DNA from: Triops longicaudatus
Lineage: Eukaryota; Arthropoda; Branchiopoda; Notostraca; Triopsidae
Direction of reading: 5' to 3'
DNA: 64,000 nucleotides
Assembly (NCBI GenBank): GCA_022885665.1
Contig: JAGQDJ010000209.1
Location: 22,597 to 86,596 of the forward strand
Each line of letters starts with the position of its first letter. The first letter of the stretch is position 1. Shown piece by piece: positions 22,358 through 34,256 of the stretch. Under the pieces are notes generated by a model. That model saw only the letters and a list, made by a program, of their open reading frames with translations. It did not search any database and was not told the DNA's origin. The position numbers and the translations under genes were made by a program.

Positions 22358-24385
22358 ATGGAAAACGTCAGTGCCAAGCGATCGGAAGACGAGGTAAATG
22401 TAAAACTAAAAGTTGCATCTTTTTCGTAAAGAATGAAGCAAACATTGTAAATACGACTAGCACGGAATGCGAGCGAATCGTCAGGATGAGCTAAGCCCGT
22501 GCTAGCCGTTGCGACAAGAAAGCGCGGCAAATTGAAATATTTCCAATCCATTTACTACAAACAAGCCTATTAATATTCATGGGTCTTAGGTTGCAATACT
22601 GCAACGAAAACTAGACAGCAAAGTTCAAGCTTTGCTAATTCTATCCAAAGTGCTGGAAACTTGTCAAACAGAGCGTGACCAGTTAAAAGTTGCAGTTGAA
22701 ACCTTGCAGCGGCAAATGCGGCACCTTGGACTTAATTCAGGGAAAGTAAGGAAACAGTATAATAATCAATAAATTAGTAAAAATATAAATCTTTCCTGCT
22801 CTTATCTGAAAGTTATTTGCACCCATTTAGAAGGAAGTGATTTCGGATCCTAACTCCAGCTTAGTCACGGAATTGTTTGAAAAACAGCAAATGCTTCAGA
22901 AAGAAGTCAGTGAATTAAGGACAAAACTTATTGAAAGTCAAGGCGACGTTCGAGTCTTAAGGCGGCAGTTAAGCCTAAACCAAAACACCGAGAAAGTCTT
23001 CAAATCTCAAGATCAGCAGACTGATTTAGTTGTGAAGTTGGAGCAAATACAGACAAAAGTAAGTCTTTTCTTAACGAATGCGCGTATCCCAATCGATCGC
23101 ACTTTATCAGAATTGTAGCTAGTTTGAAGTCGAAACGTTTGAAATTTTTTTTTTTCTGAAAATGTTTGTGTCTGCATGTACAAAAACCTGCGCATCAAAT
23201 GTGCAATTCCATAGGTTTGCGTGGGGATCGCTGACCCATCATGTCCGTAAAAAAGTATTGAAATATCGATTAGACGCACTTTGAGGCTTAGATTAATTTG
23301 CATGCATGTGTCGTAGCGGTTCTATATTGCCGAAACAGTGATATTTGAACAGAACGTTATCTAGTGATTTTTTTTTCACAGTGTAAACAACTGGAAGCAG
23401 ATATACAAAGTGTAATTGACGAAAAAGAAGAAATAATTACCCAAAGGGATGCCTACCGCTGTAAAGCCCACCGTTTAAATCACCAATTATTAACTTTATT
23501 AAAGGGAACCCATAACATCGACCTTGATTCGATTGTATTAGAGAACAGGTTAGTTAATTAATTGGCTTAAAAACTCAGCTATTAAAGATTGGTGTCGTGG
23601 TAGGTATTTACATGAGCGATTGGAGCAAGCGCAAGAAGAAAAAAACATTGCTCAACAGTACGCAGCGAAATATAAGGTAGTCATGATTTTTATAAAAGCA
23701 AAATTATTTTTAAAAATCACGTGATCCTAGACTATGCTGGATCTCAAACGACAGAAGCCTAGTGTTCCAGTTTTAAAAAACAGTGGAGGAAATATGAACA
23801 GTATGATTCTGTCCTATTCACAAGGTAACTTTGAATATATATTTTTTCATAATCTTACTTTACGAACTTTTCTATATAGTAAGGAAGTGGTTAGGAAATG
23901 GTCCAACGTTAGCGTTAGAAGGTCCGATGCCGAATAACCAGGAAGATTTAAAAGCATTATGTCGTGGTCTGCTGGATTCGCTAGCGGACAAATCATTGGC
24001 CCTCAACCACCAGAAGAAAGCCAATAAGTACTTAATTATTAGTTGTACAGAAAATCTAATATTTCTTTTTGTTTTTTACAGAATTTTAGCCGAAAGGTTA
24101 ACGGAACTTGAGGAAAGGATGAACACGCTTTCGCAGGAAAATACTGAAAAGCGGCTCGCCCCGCCTTTCCCCTCATTAGCTTTACTTACCCATTACAATG
24201 GAGCAGACGTTGACAAGTTTGAACCTGATGCTGAAGATATAGAACTGCCTAGACAACATAGTCCGATATCGCACGTGTCGTCTTCCTCTATGGAAAAAAA
24301 CAAGGACGAGTTACCGGAATCTCTTCGCCAACTGATCGATGACGCTCTAGCGAATCTGAACAGTGAAAAACCACTTGAATCCTAA
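22358..24385 (+). CDS. CCDC149: Coiled-coil domain-containing protein 149
   Basis: A conserved animal coiled-coil protein of unknown biochemical function. Eight exons join in phase: 22358..22393, 22590..22745, 22831..23058, 23382..23548, 23604..23676, 23731..23824, 23880..24027, 24082..24385, giving 401 residues (human about 520-530). Family signatures are LLILSKVLETCQTERDQLK near the N-terminus, the heptad-rich middle, ENRYLHERLEQAQEEKNIAQ, and LLDSLADKSLALNHQKKANK followed by ILAERLTELEERM. The tail (about 90 residues) is Ser/acidic and poorly conserved. Possible polyadenylation signals AATAAA occur at 24536-24541 and 24572-24577. Confidence 0.88.
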
Positions 24386-25483
24386 ACTGTTCACTTCTTC
24401 CGTTTGTTTTCAAAACTCCCTAGTCCAAAAGATCTTACTTAAGTGATCTTTGCTGTCCAGTATAACATTCCGCAGGAAATTGCTATTTCCAGTTAAAAGA
24501 CCCTAAAACGCTTTAGCGCTCCAGAAATAAAGCGAGATTTGTAATGCAACAAATTTCTGATTTATTTTTAGAATAAAGATAATCAAGAGTTCGTTATCTT
24601 TAAAAATTAAGGTACCCACAGTTTCTGGCCCTATTTTCGACACATAAAAATTACCGAATACCAATCTTTCGCTTTGTAGGATAAAAGTAGTTGGTGTAAT
24701 GTTATTTGCCTCGCAAAGACAAGAGCATTAAGGTAAGTCAAAAGTCAACATAAAATTAACGGAAAACGAAACTCATAGTAAAACAATGGAGTAATTAAAA
24801 AAAAAATTCTTGCTGGTCGCACTCTTTGTATTTGTGTACTGTAAATCGATAGGACACGACCTGGGCTTTTCTTTCCCTGCACCACAGAAAAAATCCAGGC
24901 CCTTCAAGAAACTTATCGTTTGTTTGCTCGCTTTTTCCCCCGTTTCTCCACGCCACACACTGATCAAACTGAAAACTCCGTAATATGTACAAAGCAGCCC
25001 AGGGATTGTTTTAAGGCTCCGAAGTCCACCGAAGAGGCATCCAACTGGTATTGTGACGTCACATTCGAAAGAGCAGTCGGCAAGACCCAGGAAAATTTTC
25101 AATTGTTTCAAGAAAAAACAGGAGAAAAGGGACGGGGTGATGGTGGTCGATGCCACAGGTGGTTGCGTACCGAAATAGATATTGTTGTAATGAAAATAAA
25201 AACTCCCCCGTAGACAAAAACATTCGATTTTTTGCTTTGCTTTTTTTCCAAAAATGATTCTTTTAAACTTGAAGCGAAGTATTGTGTAGTGTATGAACTT
25301 TAGAAAAGAGAAACGATTTTTTTTGCGCCAAACAACTTGGATATTTTCTTTTTAGAAGTTGACGAATCCATTGAAGTGACGTTACAAACAGGGAAACTTT
25401 TTTTTTCCTGAACCCTCCCCTTTTTATAATTCTTCTCTCATGTCACAAATCCCACTGCAGCAAGACAGCAGCAGATAATAATT
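24386..25483. other. Convergent spacer CCDC149 / eRF1
   Basis: Holds the 3' UTRs of both genes. Overlapping ORFs on both strands at 24773-25213 show no family resemblance, and I treat them as chance. Confidence 0.4.
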
Positions 25484-28400
25484 TTAATAATCGTCTAGGT
25501 CAAACTCTTCATCGAGTGTTTCACCTTGAAGGCTTTGCAGATCAACTTTGTAACGTAAAATACCTGAAAGAAAAAGAAAACAGACATTAAGAACAAATGC
25601 AGCAGCAGCAAAACGGAAACATTTTCATATATATGAAATTTTTTAATGCAAGATACGAAGTAACTTTAAGTCTGTACTTAAGGCACGAAAGCTATTCAAG
25701 AAACGAAATAAAAGAATGACAGGGTAAAAAATTTACCTCCAACGCCTCCAAACCCTCGTACAAACTGAGAACCTTCCTGGGATTTATCGGTGATGATTTC
25801 TAAAGTGGCACCAAAACCTTTGTAATTGTTGGCCAACCATTCCAGCAACGGCTGGCATTCAACCAGCTCCATTTCCATACCCGTCTAAATGTTCAAAAGA
25901 AAAACGTTCAAAATTGTAAATAGAAAAGCATAAATAAATTGTAGTATTAACTTAATTAGTATTTCATGCAAATACTAATAGTATTTCACATAACTGAGGC
26001 TTAAAACTACTTCACTGAACACTATGGATCAGTTGGCATTTACAAACATATATTCGTCTTTAATCAAAGGTCATCAAAAATCTTCAGGAGCTAGAGCTGC
26101 ATTAACATAATTTGCTTTCATATTCGATTTCCTAATCTAAAGTCATCAGAAAGTAACAGACTCAGGCTATTATGACGACAGGTGTGCTTAGTTTATTTGG
26201 AAAATAAAGTGTTAAATAAAGTGTTTTTTTTTAAGATAGATTTTTTTAAAACAAAACACTGCATCCTCCAATTACTTTATACGACTAAGCTCGTGTTTCA
26301 ACTATCTTGAATGCAACAAAGGATGTATAGAGGATACTCCTTCCTTCCTAGTCAGCGATTCACTCGGCGAATACCGAAGCATTAATTTACAAATGTTTGA
26401 AGGTCTCTTCCCATTTTAACACCGAAAGTTTAAAATGAGTATGGGTTCTTCAATTTTTCTTCCCTTCCTTTGAAAAAACGTTACTAAATCGGCAACGCTT
26501 TATTAGTTAAAGAAGGATAAAGTTTTCTTCCCAAAAGAAGAAGTCCTGCATCTAAAAATTAACATGTGAACTACTACAACTAGGAATAACTCCAAACTCT
26601 AAGATATCCTGAAAATACATATATACTAGTAAAGAAATAATAGGAACGTTACTTCAGGATCTGTAAAGTGTGACTTGTCCTTCTCTTGTTCAGGTGTCAA
26701 ATGCAGGATTCGGTTGTCAACAGCTCCCGTTTCGGTCACGTGCTTGAGGACGTAACGCATAATGTCCAAATTTTCCCAACAAATCAAAATTTCGACTGCA
26801 CCCAGTTCCAAGGCTTTCAATGTGTCATCCACACCGAAACAGTATTTCCCGCTGTCTTGACTAATTTCGTCAAAGTAGCGTCCTGATTTAGTAAAACGAA
26901 TATTTGAAATTAAACTTCAAAAGAATATATAAAGTTCATCGCGCATTACCGATGAGTTTCTTTTCTTGGATGAATTTGACGTTTGCTAAGCTGTCTGCCG
27001 CTAATTCGATGGCTTGATTGAAACCGTTTTCGCCTCCGTATGACACGTCGACAATTTTCACCACTTTCGTTTGCAACCGCTGTAAGAAAAACGAATATTT
27101 GATATTAATTAAAATCATTCTGAGTGGAATTATTCTTTGAGAAAACAAACGATTCAGTCATCTCAGAAGCGCGAAACAAATAAAACCAATGTTTAAAAAA
27201 ATCGGCAAGGGCAAGCAAATAAAGGTTCGACTTCCTTGAGATACAGATTTTGACTTCGTAAGCCAACCAAACGGTAATATCTAGTGAACTGTGACTGCTC
27301 ATAAACGAAAGACATAGAAACTTTTACCCTATTAAAACAAATAATGAAACGCTTCCATTTCGTGTGTTGATCGAAATAAATCATGTCCAAAGCTCTCTTC
27401 CCATTGTTGCAATTAAAGCTCAAAAATGGGAATGGGTTCTTCCTTTTGTTTTTCCCCCTATCACTGGAAACATAGCTTCATAATAAAAGCAACATTTTTT
27501 GGAAGCGAATAAGGGGTACTACTTTAATTTGTTTCCCTCCCTTTTACTAGCTTTATTGGAGAAGTCAAAAAATTACCTGGTCAAACATGTCGGATTGGGA
27601 TAATTCGTTCTTGAAGTCAGCGCTACCCGCGAGGACCAAACCAGCCACGTTTGGCTTGTCGTTGGTTATGTATAATTGGACGGCTGTTTCGGCCACTTTT
27701 CTTACGTAGTTGTGTCGTTTTTCCATACGCAAACGCGCGAAACGTAAGGCTGACTGACCACCACGACCTGGAACAAAACACAAAAGGACCTTTAACAAAC
27801 TATTTCACACAACGGTATGCTTAAAAGGAATGGAAAGCGAACTGCAACGATGAACATAAAACCGAAAACAATACCCTACACAACGTGGGAGAAATTTACA
27901 TAAATAGAAGTTGAAGCCCACAGCAAAGAAGTAAGGAAAGAAAAGTACAATTATAATAACTCACCGTGTTTTTTGGGTAAATCGACGGTGAATTTATGAA
28001 GAACTTCTCTTGTGTTGCCTTGGAGCGTTCCAAATAAAGCGCCGTTACCGTCCATAATAATGAAACCGAACCGACTGTCGTCTGCCAAAAGTGCTGTCAG
28101 TGCTTCTGTGTGAAACTAATCCACGAAACATATTATTAATACAAACAAGAATCTACATATTTTTACGCGTGTTGACTTACTTTATTGTCGCACAAGTAGA
28201 GGGAAGTGTTGATGGGCTTAAAGGGCTCGAAATCGATATTAACCTTTTTTTCTTTTCCTTCCTCCGTTACGATTGTGCCACAGTATATGACTAATCCATT
28301 TGGCGGCACTAATATGACAACAAAACACAACAAATCTCTCAGTATATAATTCCCTCCCATGAAACATTTTTCTCTTTTCTCTTGGTAAATTACGCTAGAT

Positions 28401-28693
28401 AACGTGAAAATAATAGTTTATCCGACCATATTACCTTTGGTGTACAGTTTTAATCGGTGTTGAACAGAAGTGATGGCCCCAAGGACAGAGAGACGATTGA
28501 CTCGCGATTTGATATTAGAGGCTGTACCAAATTCATCAGCCAACATTTTAGAAACCCGGGAGATTTGGTCCTTAGGTGGAATGATGAGTGAAATCATGCT
28601 GGTGCCGTTGCCTCGCGCCAATTCCAAGCTTTTGATCAGCTTCTTGATCTTCCAGATCTCCACATTACGATCTGCTGAAGTTTCGTCCGTCAT
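25484..28693 (-). CDS. ETF1: Eukaryotic peptide chain release factor subunit 1 (eRF1)
   Basis: Recognises all three stop codons in the ribosomal A site and triggers release of the nascent protein, with eRF3. Eight exons join exactly: 28693..28435, 28308..28181, 28115..27965, 27767..27577, 27079..26950, 26882..26653, 25884..25737, 25563..25484, giving 438 residues (human 437). The stop-decoding motifs TASNIKS (residues 57-63) and YLCDNKF are standard. The catalytic GRGGQSA has GGQ at about 182-184. The C-terminal eRF3-binding domain ends in the acidic tail LDEEFDLDDY. The NIKS and YxCxxxF motifs match the universal code type, so nothing suggests altered stop-codon use here. The 5' UTR upstream of 28693 has no recognised start in frame. 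Confidence 0.98.
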
Positions 28694-31600
28694 GGCTATT
28701 TCTTTTGTTTATTCCTATTTGAGTAGTTCAACGGACAGGTTAAAGCAAACGTTTAAATTCTACAAGGTCTACTAACCGAGTGTTGCACAATCCGGTGTCG
28801 AAATCTGCAAAATCAAGAGACAACAATTAAATCACGGAATAATTTTCTGAACACTCTTTCAAACCGTTACGATGAGATAATTAACACTGACTGAAGCCAC
28901 TAGAAATTGTTTTCCCTCCCACAGATCAAACCTCAAGAACGCGACGAGGGATAACGACCAAGTTTGAACTTCCCAAGCGTGTGGCGGAGAATATTAAATC
29001 CGGGGAGAAAAAACAAGTACGGTCAATTCGAAACTAGTCAAGACAAGTAAGTTAAGAGAGGTGTTGACCTCACCAACCAAGGACACGAGATTTTCATTAG
29101 AATGACCGCAATATGGCGAGCAACAGGAGAACCGCAAGGCGGAATTGTTAGACCAGGTGATTAACACTTGACACTTGGTTATTAAACGTTTTCAGGAATC
29201 GTCTCACTTCACACTTGAACAAGGAGATGTTAGGAAAGTAGGTCATGTGTTCAGTTACTTACTTAGCGAACCAAGCTTCTTGAATTGCTACTACAGTCAC
29301 ACAATACGACCAGCCACGCAACCACTCGCTTTCGGCCATGCGGAGGTAAAGGGAGTTTACAACGTTGCCGTTTTGTGTAAATGAAGAAAAGGGTTTATTT
29401 TGACACTTGAAATTAAATATTTTATAATCAAGACTTTCTGAAGCTTATTAATAGTAGTTTTATTGTGCAAATTAATTTGACGTTGGAGAAATAAGAATGA
29501 ATACCGGCAAAGCGTCCCTTCGCCATGTCCCCTCGTAAACACGTCTGGTAGTTGCCATATTGGAGTGAGGGAGCTGCCATATTTAACTTGTTACTAGCGT
29601 CATCTATCAATTCAAAAAATTAATTAATAGCGAAAAAGCTTAGCGGCTCTTTCGAAATTATAGGGCGTAATTTTCAAAGGAAAACTGTCCCCGTTTTGAT
29701 GTCCTAACTTCAAGTTCTCTTCTGTGTTGTGTCTCACCACTAAAATTAATTTATTTTCTACTTAATTTGAGAATGTTACATTCAAATCACAGTTTATTTT
29801 TCAGTACCGTGTGAACATACTAACTTTGTAATCAAATTATCTATGAAACAAGAATCTCCTGCACTTTTCGCAATACAAAATATTAATAATACCCAGTGCT
29901 TTTATATCCATTTCCAGTTTCTACTATCAAGCACGGATAGCCAAACTAAATGCAGAATTGCACAACACCGGTTTCATTCTTACGTAAGACAACGTTTTTC
30001 TGGCACGAAAAGAGTTACCAGTTTTCTCCGAAACCATTGAGCTAAAATTTTACGCTAGAAGGAAAGCGATACTTCCAAGCTATTAATAAACATTTTCAAT
30101 TCTACGGTAGCGCAACACTATGCCCCAAATTAATAATGTGTCACCTGCTGTTCCACGACACGCTCCGGTGTACAAGCAGTGGAATTAACGAGAAAATTTT
30201 TCTGATACCTTTTCTATACGCGTCTGTCTTGTCACATCGGAGATAATGTTCTTTGGTAAGACTGACAACGGTGAATATTTTATTATCAAAAAACATGAGA
30301 TAGATATATTAATCTGGATATTTTCTTTTAATGACCTTCTTCCTCTAAGAAACACCAGTAGTCAATGCCGAAAAACCAGTTTAAACCTATTCTTCTTGCG
30401 ACGCATGTACCGTGCTTTTGTTTCAAAAGACACGAAGGAGCAAAAACGTTTATTGACAAATAAATGGAAAACACAGGAGAGGTGAATGGATTTTCCCGTG
30501 GTGATATTGACACAATGCTTATCCCTCAGAAGGTCTCTAGAGGAGCCCATCCCATGCTCAGTTTCCGTAAAGTTAGCTTCTTTCTGTTCCTCTAAGGCTC
30601 ACTTGGATGATAAAAGTCGGTCAATGTCAATAAATGACTACATCCCCACCTTGTTTCCCCAAGGCGGGAAAAAAGCACGTGACAGAGGAAGACTCCACGT
30701 TAGTTCCTTCAACAATATTTGCGAATAAAAGGATCGCAGCTTGTGATCTAATCTCATAGGTTAATATTTGATATGCTGTATAAGCGGTTTCATCCTGTTT
30801 AACCCATTTAGAAAGCTTCCATTGTTTCCTGTGATAAGAGTTTCTCAAAATCTCCGTCTTCTCTCCTTGACCCGTTCAAGAACGAACAAGCTTGCACTGC
30901 TTGAAACTGGTGTTGTTTTGTGTTACTTATGTGGTGGAGACACTTCGTGTGCACGCATGTCAGTAACACATAATCTAATTAAGAGGCAGCCTCCCCTTTT
31001 AAATTACCTTCCTTAACCATTTCAGGCCCACAAAATCTGAGTGTTGTGGTCTGCGATCTCTCGCTATTGGAACTCACCCACGCCCTGGAACAGAACGGCA
31101 AGGAAAGGCGACCCCTCGGCAGATGTCGAAGACTCATTGTCGTTCCTCATTAATGAAAGGAAACGATCTATGTCACGTTCATGAATTTGTTGCGCGTGTT
31201 ATCGTAGCGAAAGATTACGTATTATGGTTACTGATTCGAAAGCGCGATGGAAATCATGATTGTTCCCTTTATTTCTCGAACATTTTGCAAATATTTTCGC
31301 GTAATTGCGCTTTTGATCGTCCTGTTTGCAAAATACACTACTTAGCAATCGAATACACCAGGGGTACATGTACTTATATGCGTGCCAGGAGTAATTCTAT
31401 TAAAAGCGGGCCTTTCTAAGTTTAGAAACGTTCGTCATTTGTAAAACGACGCACTACAAAAATTCTTCTGCGTAAATTCTAAGCAAAGAGAATTGACCTT
31501 TCCTAGAAACCGATCGCTTTACTTGGTGTGTAGCTTATCTTTCTGACCGACCTTTTTTCCACCGACACATGTAAGAAATTTATTGGGACTGTAATAGATC

Positions 31601-31991
31601 AATTATAATGTTATCTTAAGCCGATTGAGCGTGCTTGAACCGCAAATTTCAAGACAACATTCCTAAGTCTTAACAAACATTCAAAGTTGTTAGCTGCCAC
31701 TCAACATCCCTTCATGTTGCAAGGTTGTTTGTTTCATATTTATGTTAATAACTTATCAGCGCTCTAACGTCTTTATCCTTCCCTAGGCTTATAATTTGAG
31801 AACATCGATTGTTTGCACAGATCTTTACTTACCATGTTATGATAGAAGGATCGAACCCTTAAAACTGCATTGACGTTTCAACAGTATCTGAGCGCTCTCC
31901 TTTCCTGTCAGTATTGTAGCAAATTCAGTAACCCGTAATCTTGCTGAAGGGATAGGCAGTGTAGGACTTATTTAAAGCTGGGGTATAAGCT

Positions 31992-31999
31992 GACGTCAA
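31992..31999. promoter_or_regulatory. CRE-like palindrome TGACGTCA
   Basis: A perfect TGACGTCA octamer (position within one or two bases), the consensus of CREB/ATF bZIP proteins. It sits a few bases after a GGTATAAGC sequence. It may be a regulatory site of the transporter downstream; binding is not shown. Confidence 0.35.
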
Positions 32000-32088
32000 G
32001 AAAAATAAGAAACAAAGAACTTGTTCCTGGCACTTTTCGTACGTAACTCTTAAGGAACCTTCAGTCATAAGCGGTTTCCCTACCATAG

Positions 32089-32116
32089 TCGGTACCACGA
32101 CACACCATGGTACCGA
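32089..32116. repeat. Perfect 8-bp inverted repeat
   Basis: TCGGTACC (32089-32096) and GGTACCGA (32109-32116) are exact reverse complements around a 12-nt loop. The site lies about 130 bp upstream of a TATA box. Each arm holds a KpnI-type GGTACC palindrome. It could be a paired binding site. Confidence 0.45.
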
Positions 32117-32246
32117 GGGCTTCCCTCCTGTTGGCTCCTTCTTGTCGAATAGCGCAAGAAACTTCCCAAGGAGCGTGTCACTGAAGTTCGCTCCGATTCA
32201 TTTTAGTGCTTAAGGAAATCCGAAGAATGAAGCTAGCCCCGGGTAG

Positions 32247-32254
32247 TATAAAAG
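32247..32254 (+). promoter_or_regulatory. TATA box, candidate upstream promoter of sugar transporter
   Basis: TATAAAAG preceded by a G+C-rich stretch. An initiator-like TTCAATT lies about 30 bp downstream, the usual spacing. It is on the transporter strand, 2 kb upstream of its ATG, so it could drive a non-coding first exon. Confidence 0.45.
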
Positions 32255-33009
32255 GACGCCAATTACACGGAACATTCAATTCGAAAGATTTTCCAAACGA
32301 CTGAAACTCACGCTATCAGGGAAAAAATATTATTGTAAAACGGGACACTGTCAAGTATGTATTGAACAAATTAGTTGTTGACTGCATCTTTAAAAATACT
32401 TCTCTGATACTCGTTTTTTACATACGTCGAATATATCATTCAAGATTTATCTACTATATCGACAAGCATTTCTCACCTAGCTTAGGCACCTGGTAACTCA
32501 ATCTTTTTATGATGTGCTATGATTTTATTACTGATGCTGTGCAACTCGCTAGGGTCCCGATTTACGAGGAACCTTTTCTGTTTCTTTTCGTCTGGTCTCT
32601 AGTGTCGCCCGAATCGAATGGAATTCTGCATCCACTGCGAGATGATCTCGACGTCTACATAAAAGTTTCATCCGTTTTCCTTCACATGTTACATTTTAAG
32701 ATTTTTGCTTTCTTTACACGAGGATTAACTCTTCACAGAGCACTCGTTCTTGTAATGTCCAGGAGAAATCCCAGCCCTTTTTAGGATAGGGCCAGGTTAA
32801 AGATCAAGTTCTCTTTCTCTCATTCGTGTATTTTCTCAGTAACTCCTCTTCTTCTCCTGTCCCTATTTCGTCCAACCGAGAGAATTGTACATCACAGCTT
32901 GTAAAGAAACACCTGGAGGTGGTCCCGTTTTCGAAACTTCGGGTTAGTACAGGCTCCGAGCGGTGGCTAAGGTGAGGTGATCCTATGGGGACTGGACCGC
33001 TCGACGGTG

Positions 33010-33057
33010 TATAAGGTTCGCTGCGTGAGACAGATCCGAAACAGAAGAGTTTCAGTC
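33010..33057 (+). promoter_or_regulatory. Second candidate core promoter (TATA plus initiator)
   Basis: TATAAGG at 33010-33016 is followed by TCAGTCAGT from about 33052, which fits the arthropod initiator TCAGT. The 42-bp spacing is a little long. Also on the plus strand, 1.2 kb upstream of the transporter ATG. It may be an alternative promoter. Confidence 0.35.
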
Positions 33058-34256
33058 AGTCGATGGAGCCGAGTTACAGTGCAAACTCTGTCAGCTGAAA
33101 ACGTGTATTGCCGTCCTCTGAAAGCCATTTCCCCTCAAGACTGATCCGTTTCTATTTTACAAGGTGTGCAGTGTTTTTATTTACAACCCTATTGACCTAC
33201 AGAATTGATTGCAATTTCCGTGCAAAAAAAGGAAAGTTATTGAGGTTACTTTCGTTTCTAGTAACGCTAGCGAATTGTTCAGTCTTTTCGTCTTCGGGAA
33301 GAATTAAAAATTCACTTTCATCCCCTTTTCGGCAAATTTCACAAATTTGCAACCTCGAGTCTACAAATTGACGCACTTCAACTGGAATTCTTCTACTAAA
33401 TACCAAAGTATTCATGAACGCAAATTGCGAACGTTGAAGACAAACCGGTATTCTTCAAGTCTTCGCTTCTTATTTCAGTCTGCTTGCCCCAAGGTCAGGC
33501 CTAAGTGACATAACTCCTCAAGACTTGGCTCTTAGTGTTAGTTTCAAGGTAACTTGGAAATTGTAGTACGGCACTGACTCCTTACAATGAAGAACAATGG
33601 AAAATTTGGTCATGGTCATGTGTAGCGTGCATTCTTCTTTCTTATTGTGTGTCTCATTTCTTCCGCAATCACACTACCACATTCATCTTAGCTTCGCCTG
33701 TGTGGAAGAATGGGTTTCCTTCTAGGGTAGGGATTCTACCGAGAAACGTAGAAAAAATTCCATCGCTCATTTTTTTTTTTTGCCTTTAATCACCTCCGTT
33801 TTCCTCCCAAATTACAGAGAAAGGTGGCTTGGGGATTAAGTATCGCATCTTGTTAATACAGAGGGTTGGGAGAACCAGGGAAAAAGATGGACCGAATAGA
33901 TAGAAAGACTTTCAGTCTCCCTTTGGGATTTGCCATAGTTAAAGGTCAACGTCTGCGTGTCTTATAATGTATACATTTATCCCACTGCAGAAAGTCATCC
34001 AAAGCTGACCTTTCAGGTCGATGGTGGACCTCTTTCCACCCAAAATCTCATTTGGTGAACGTCATGGAAGGGTTTTTAAGCTTTTAAACGCGAAGATCTT
34101 TAACGAGTCCTTCGGAATGGCTCACAGCACAGATTCACTGAACAAATTCTGACCGCATTTGATAAACCTGTTCTCAAGTTACCTTACATATATTTTCAGC
34201 CTGGATGGGTTGTTTATGACTTTTTTTGTTATATAGACAGACAGGAAGCCCCAAAC

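Larger units (their letters stand above)
28694..34256. other. 5.5-kb gene-free region between eRF1 and sugar transporter
   Basis: No coding exon or known RNA gene is seen across 5.5 kb, although many short ORFs exist on both strands without family resemblance. It must contain the eRF1 promoter and, very likely, the non-coding first exon(s) and regulatory region of the transporter. Promoter-like elements and a hairpin between 31.99 and 33.06 kb are listed separately. Confidence 0.5.

Noticed and set aside
24773..25213. Overlapping ORFs between CCDC149 and eRF1
   Set aside because: Both strands are open by chance, no recognisable domain and no in-phase splice partner.
28470..28640. Unusual stop-codon recognition by eRF1
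   Set aside because: TASNIKS and YLCDNKF are the standard motifs, and all genes here end at ordinary stops of all three types.
30246..31419. Several 60-100 codon ORFs in the 5.5-kb gap
   Set aside because: They overlap on both strands, have no recognisable motifs, and cannot be joined into a longer frame.
31830..31920. tRNA-like B-box (GGGTTCGATCC) on the minus strand
   Set aside because: The T-stem does not close well, no A-box or anticodon arm is in place, and no acceptor stem forms.
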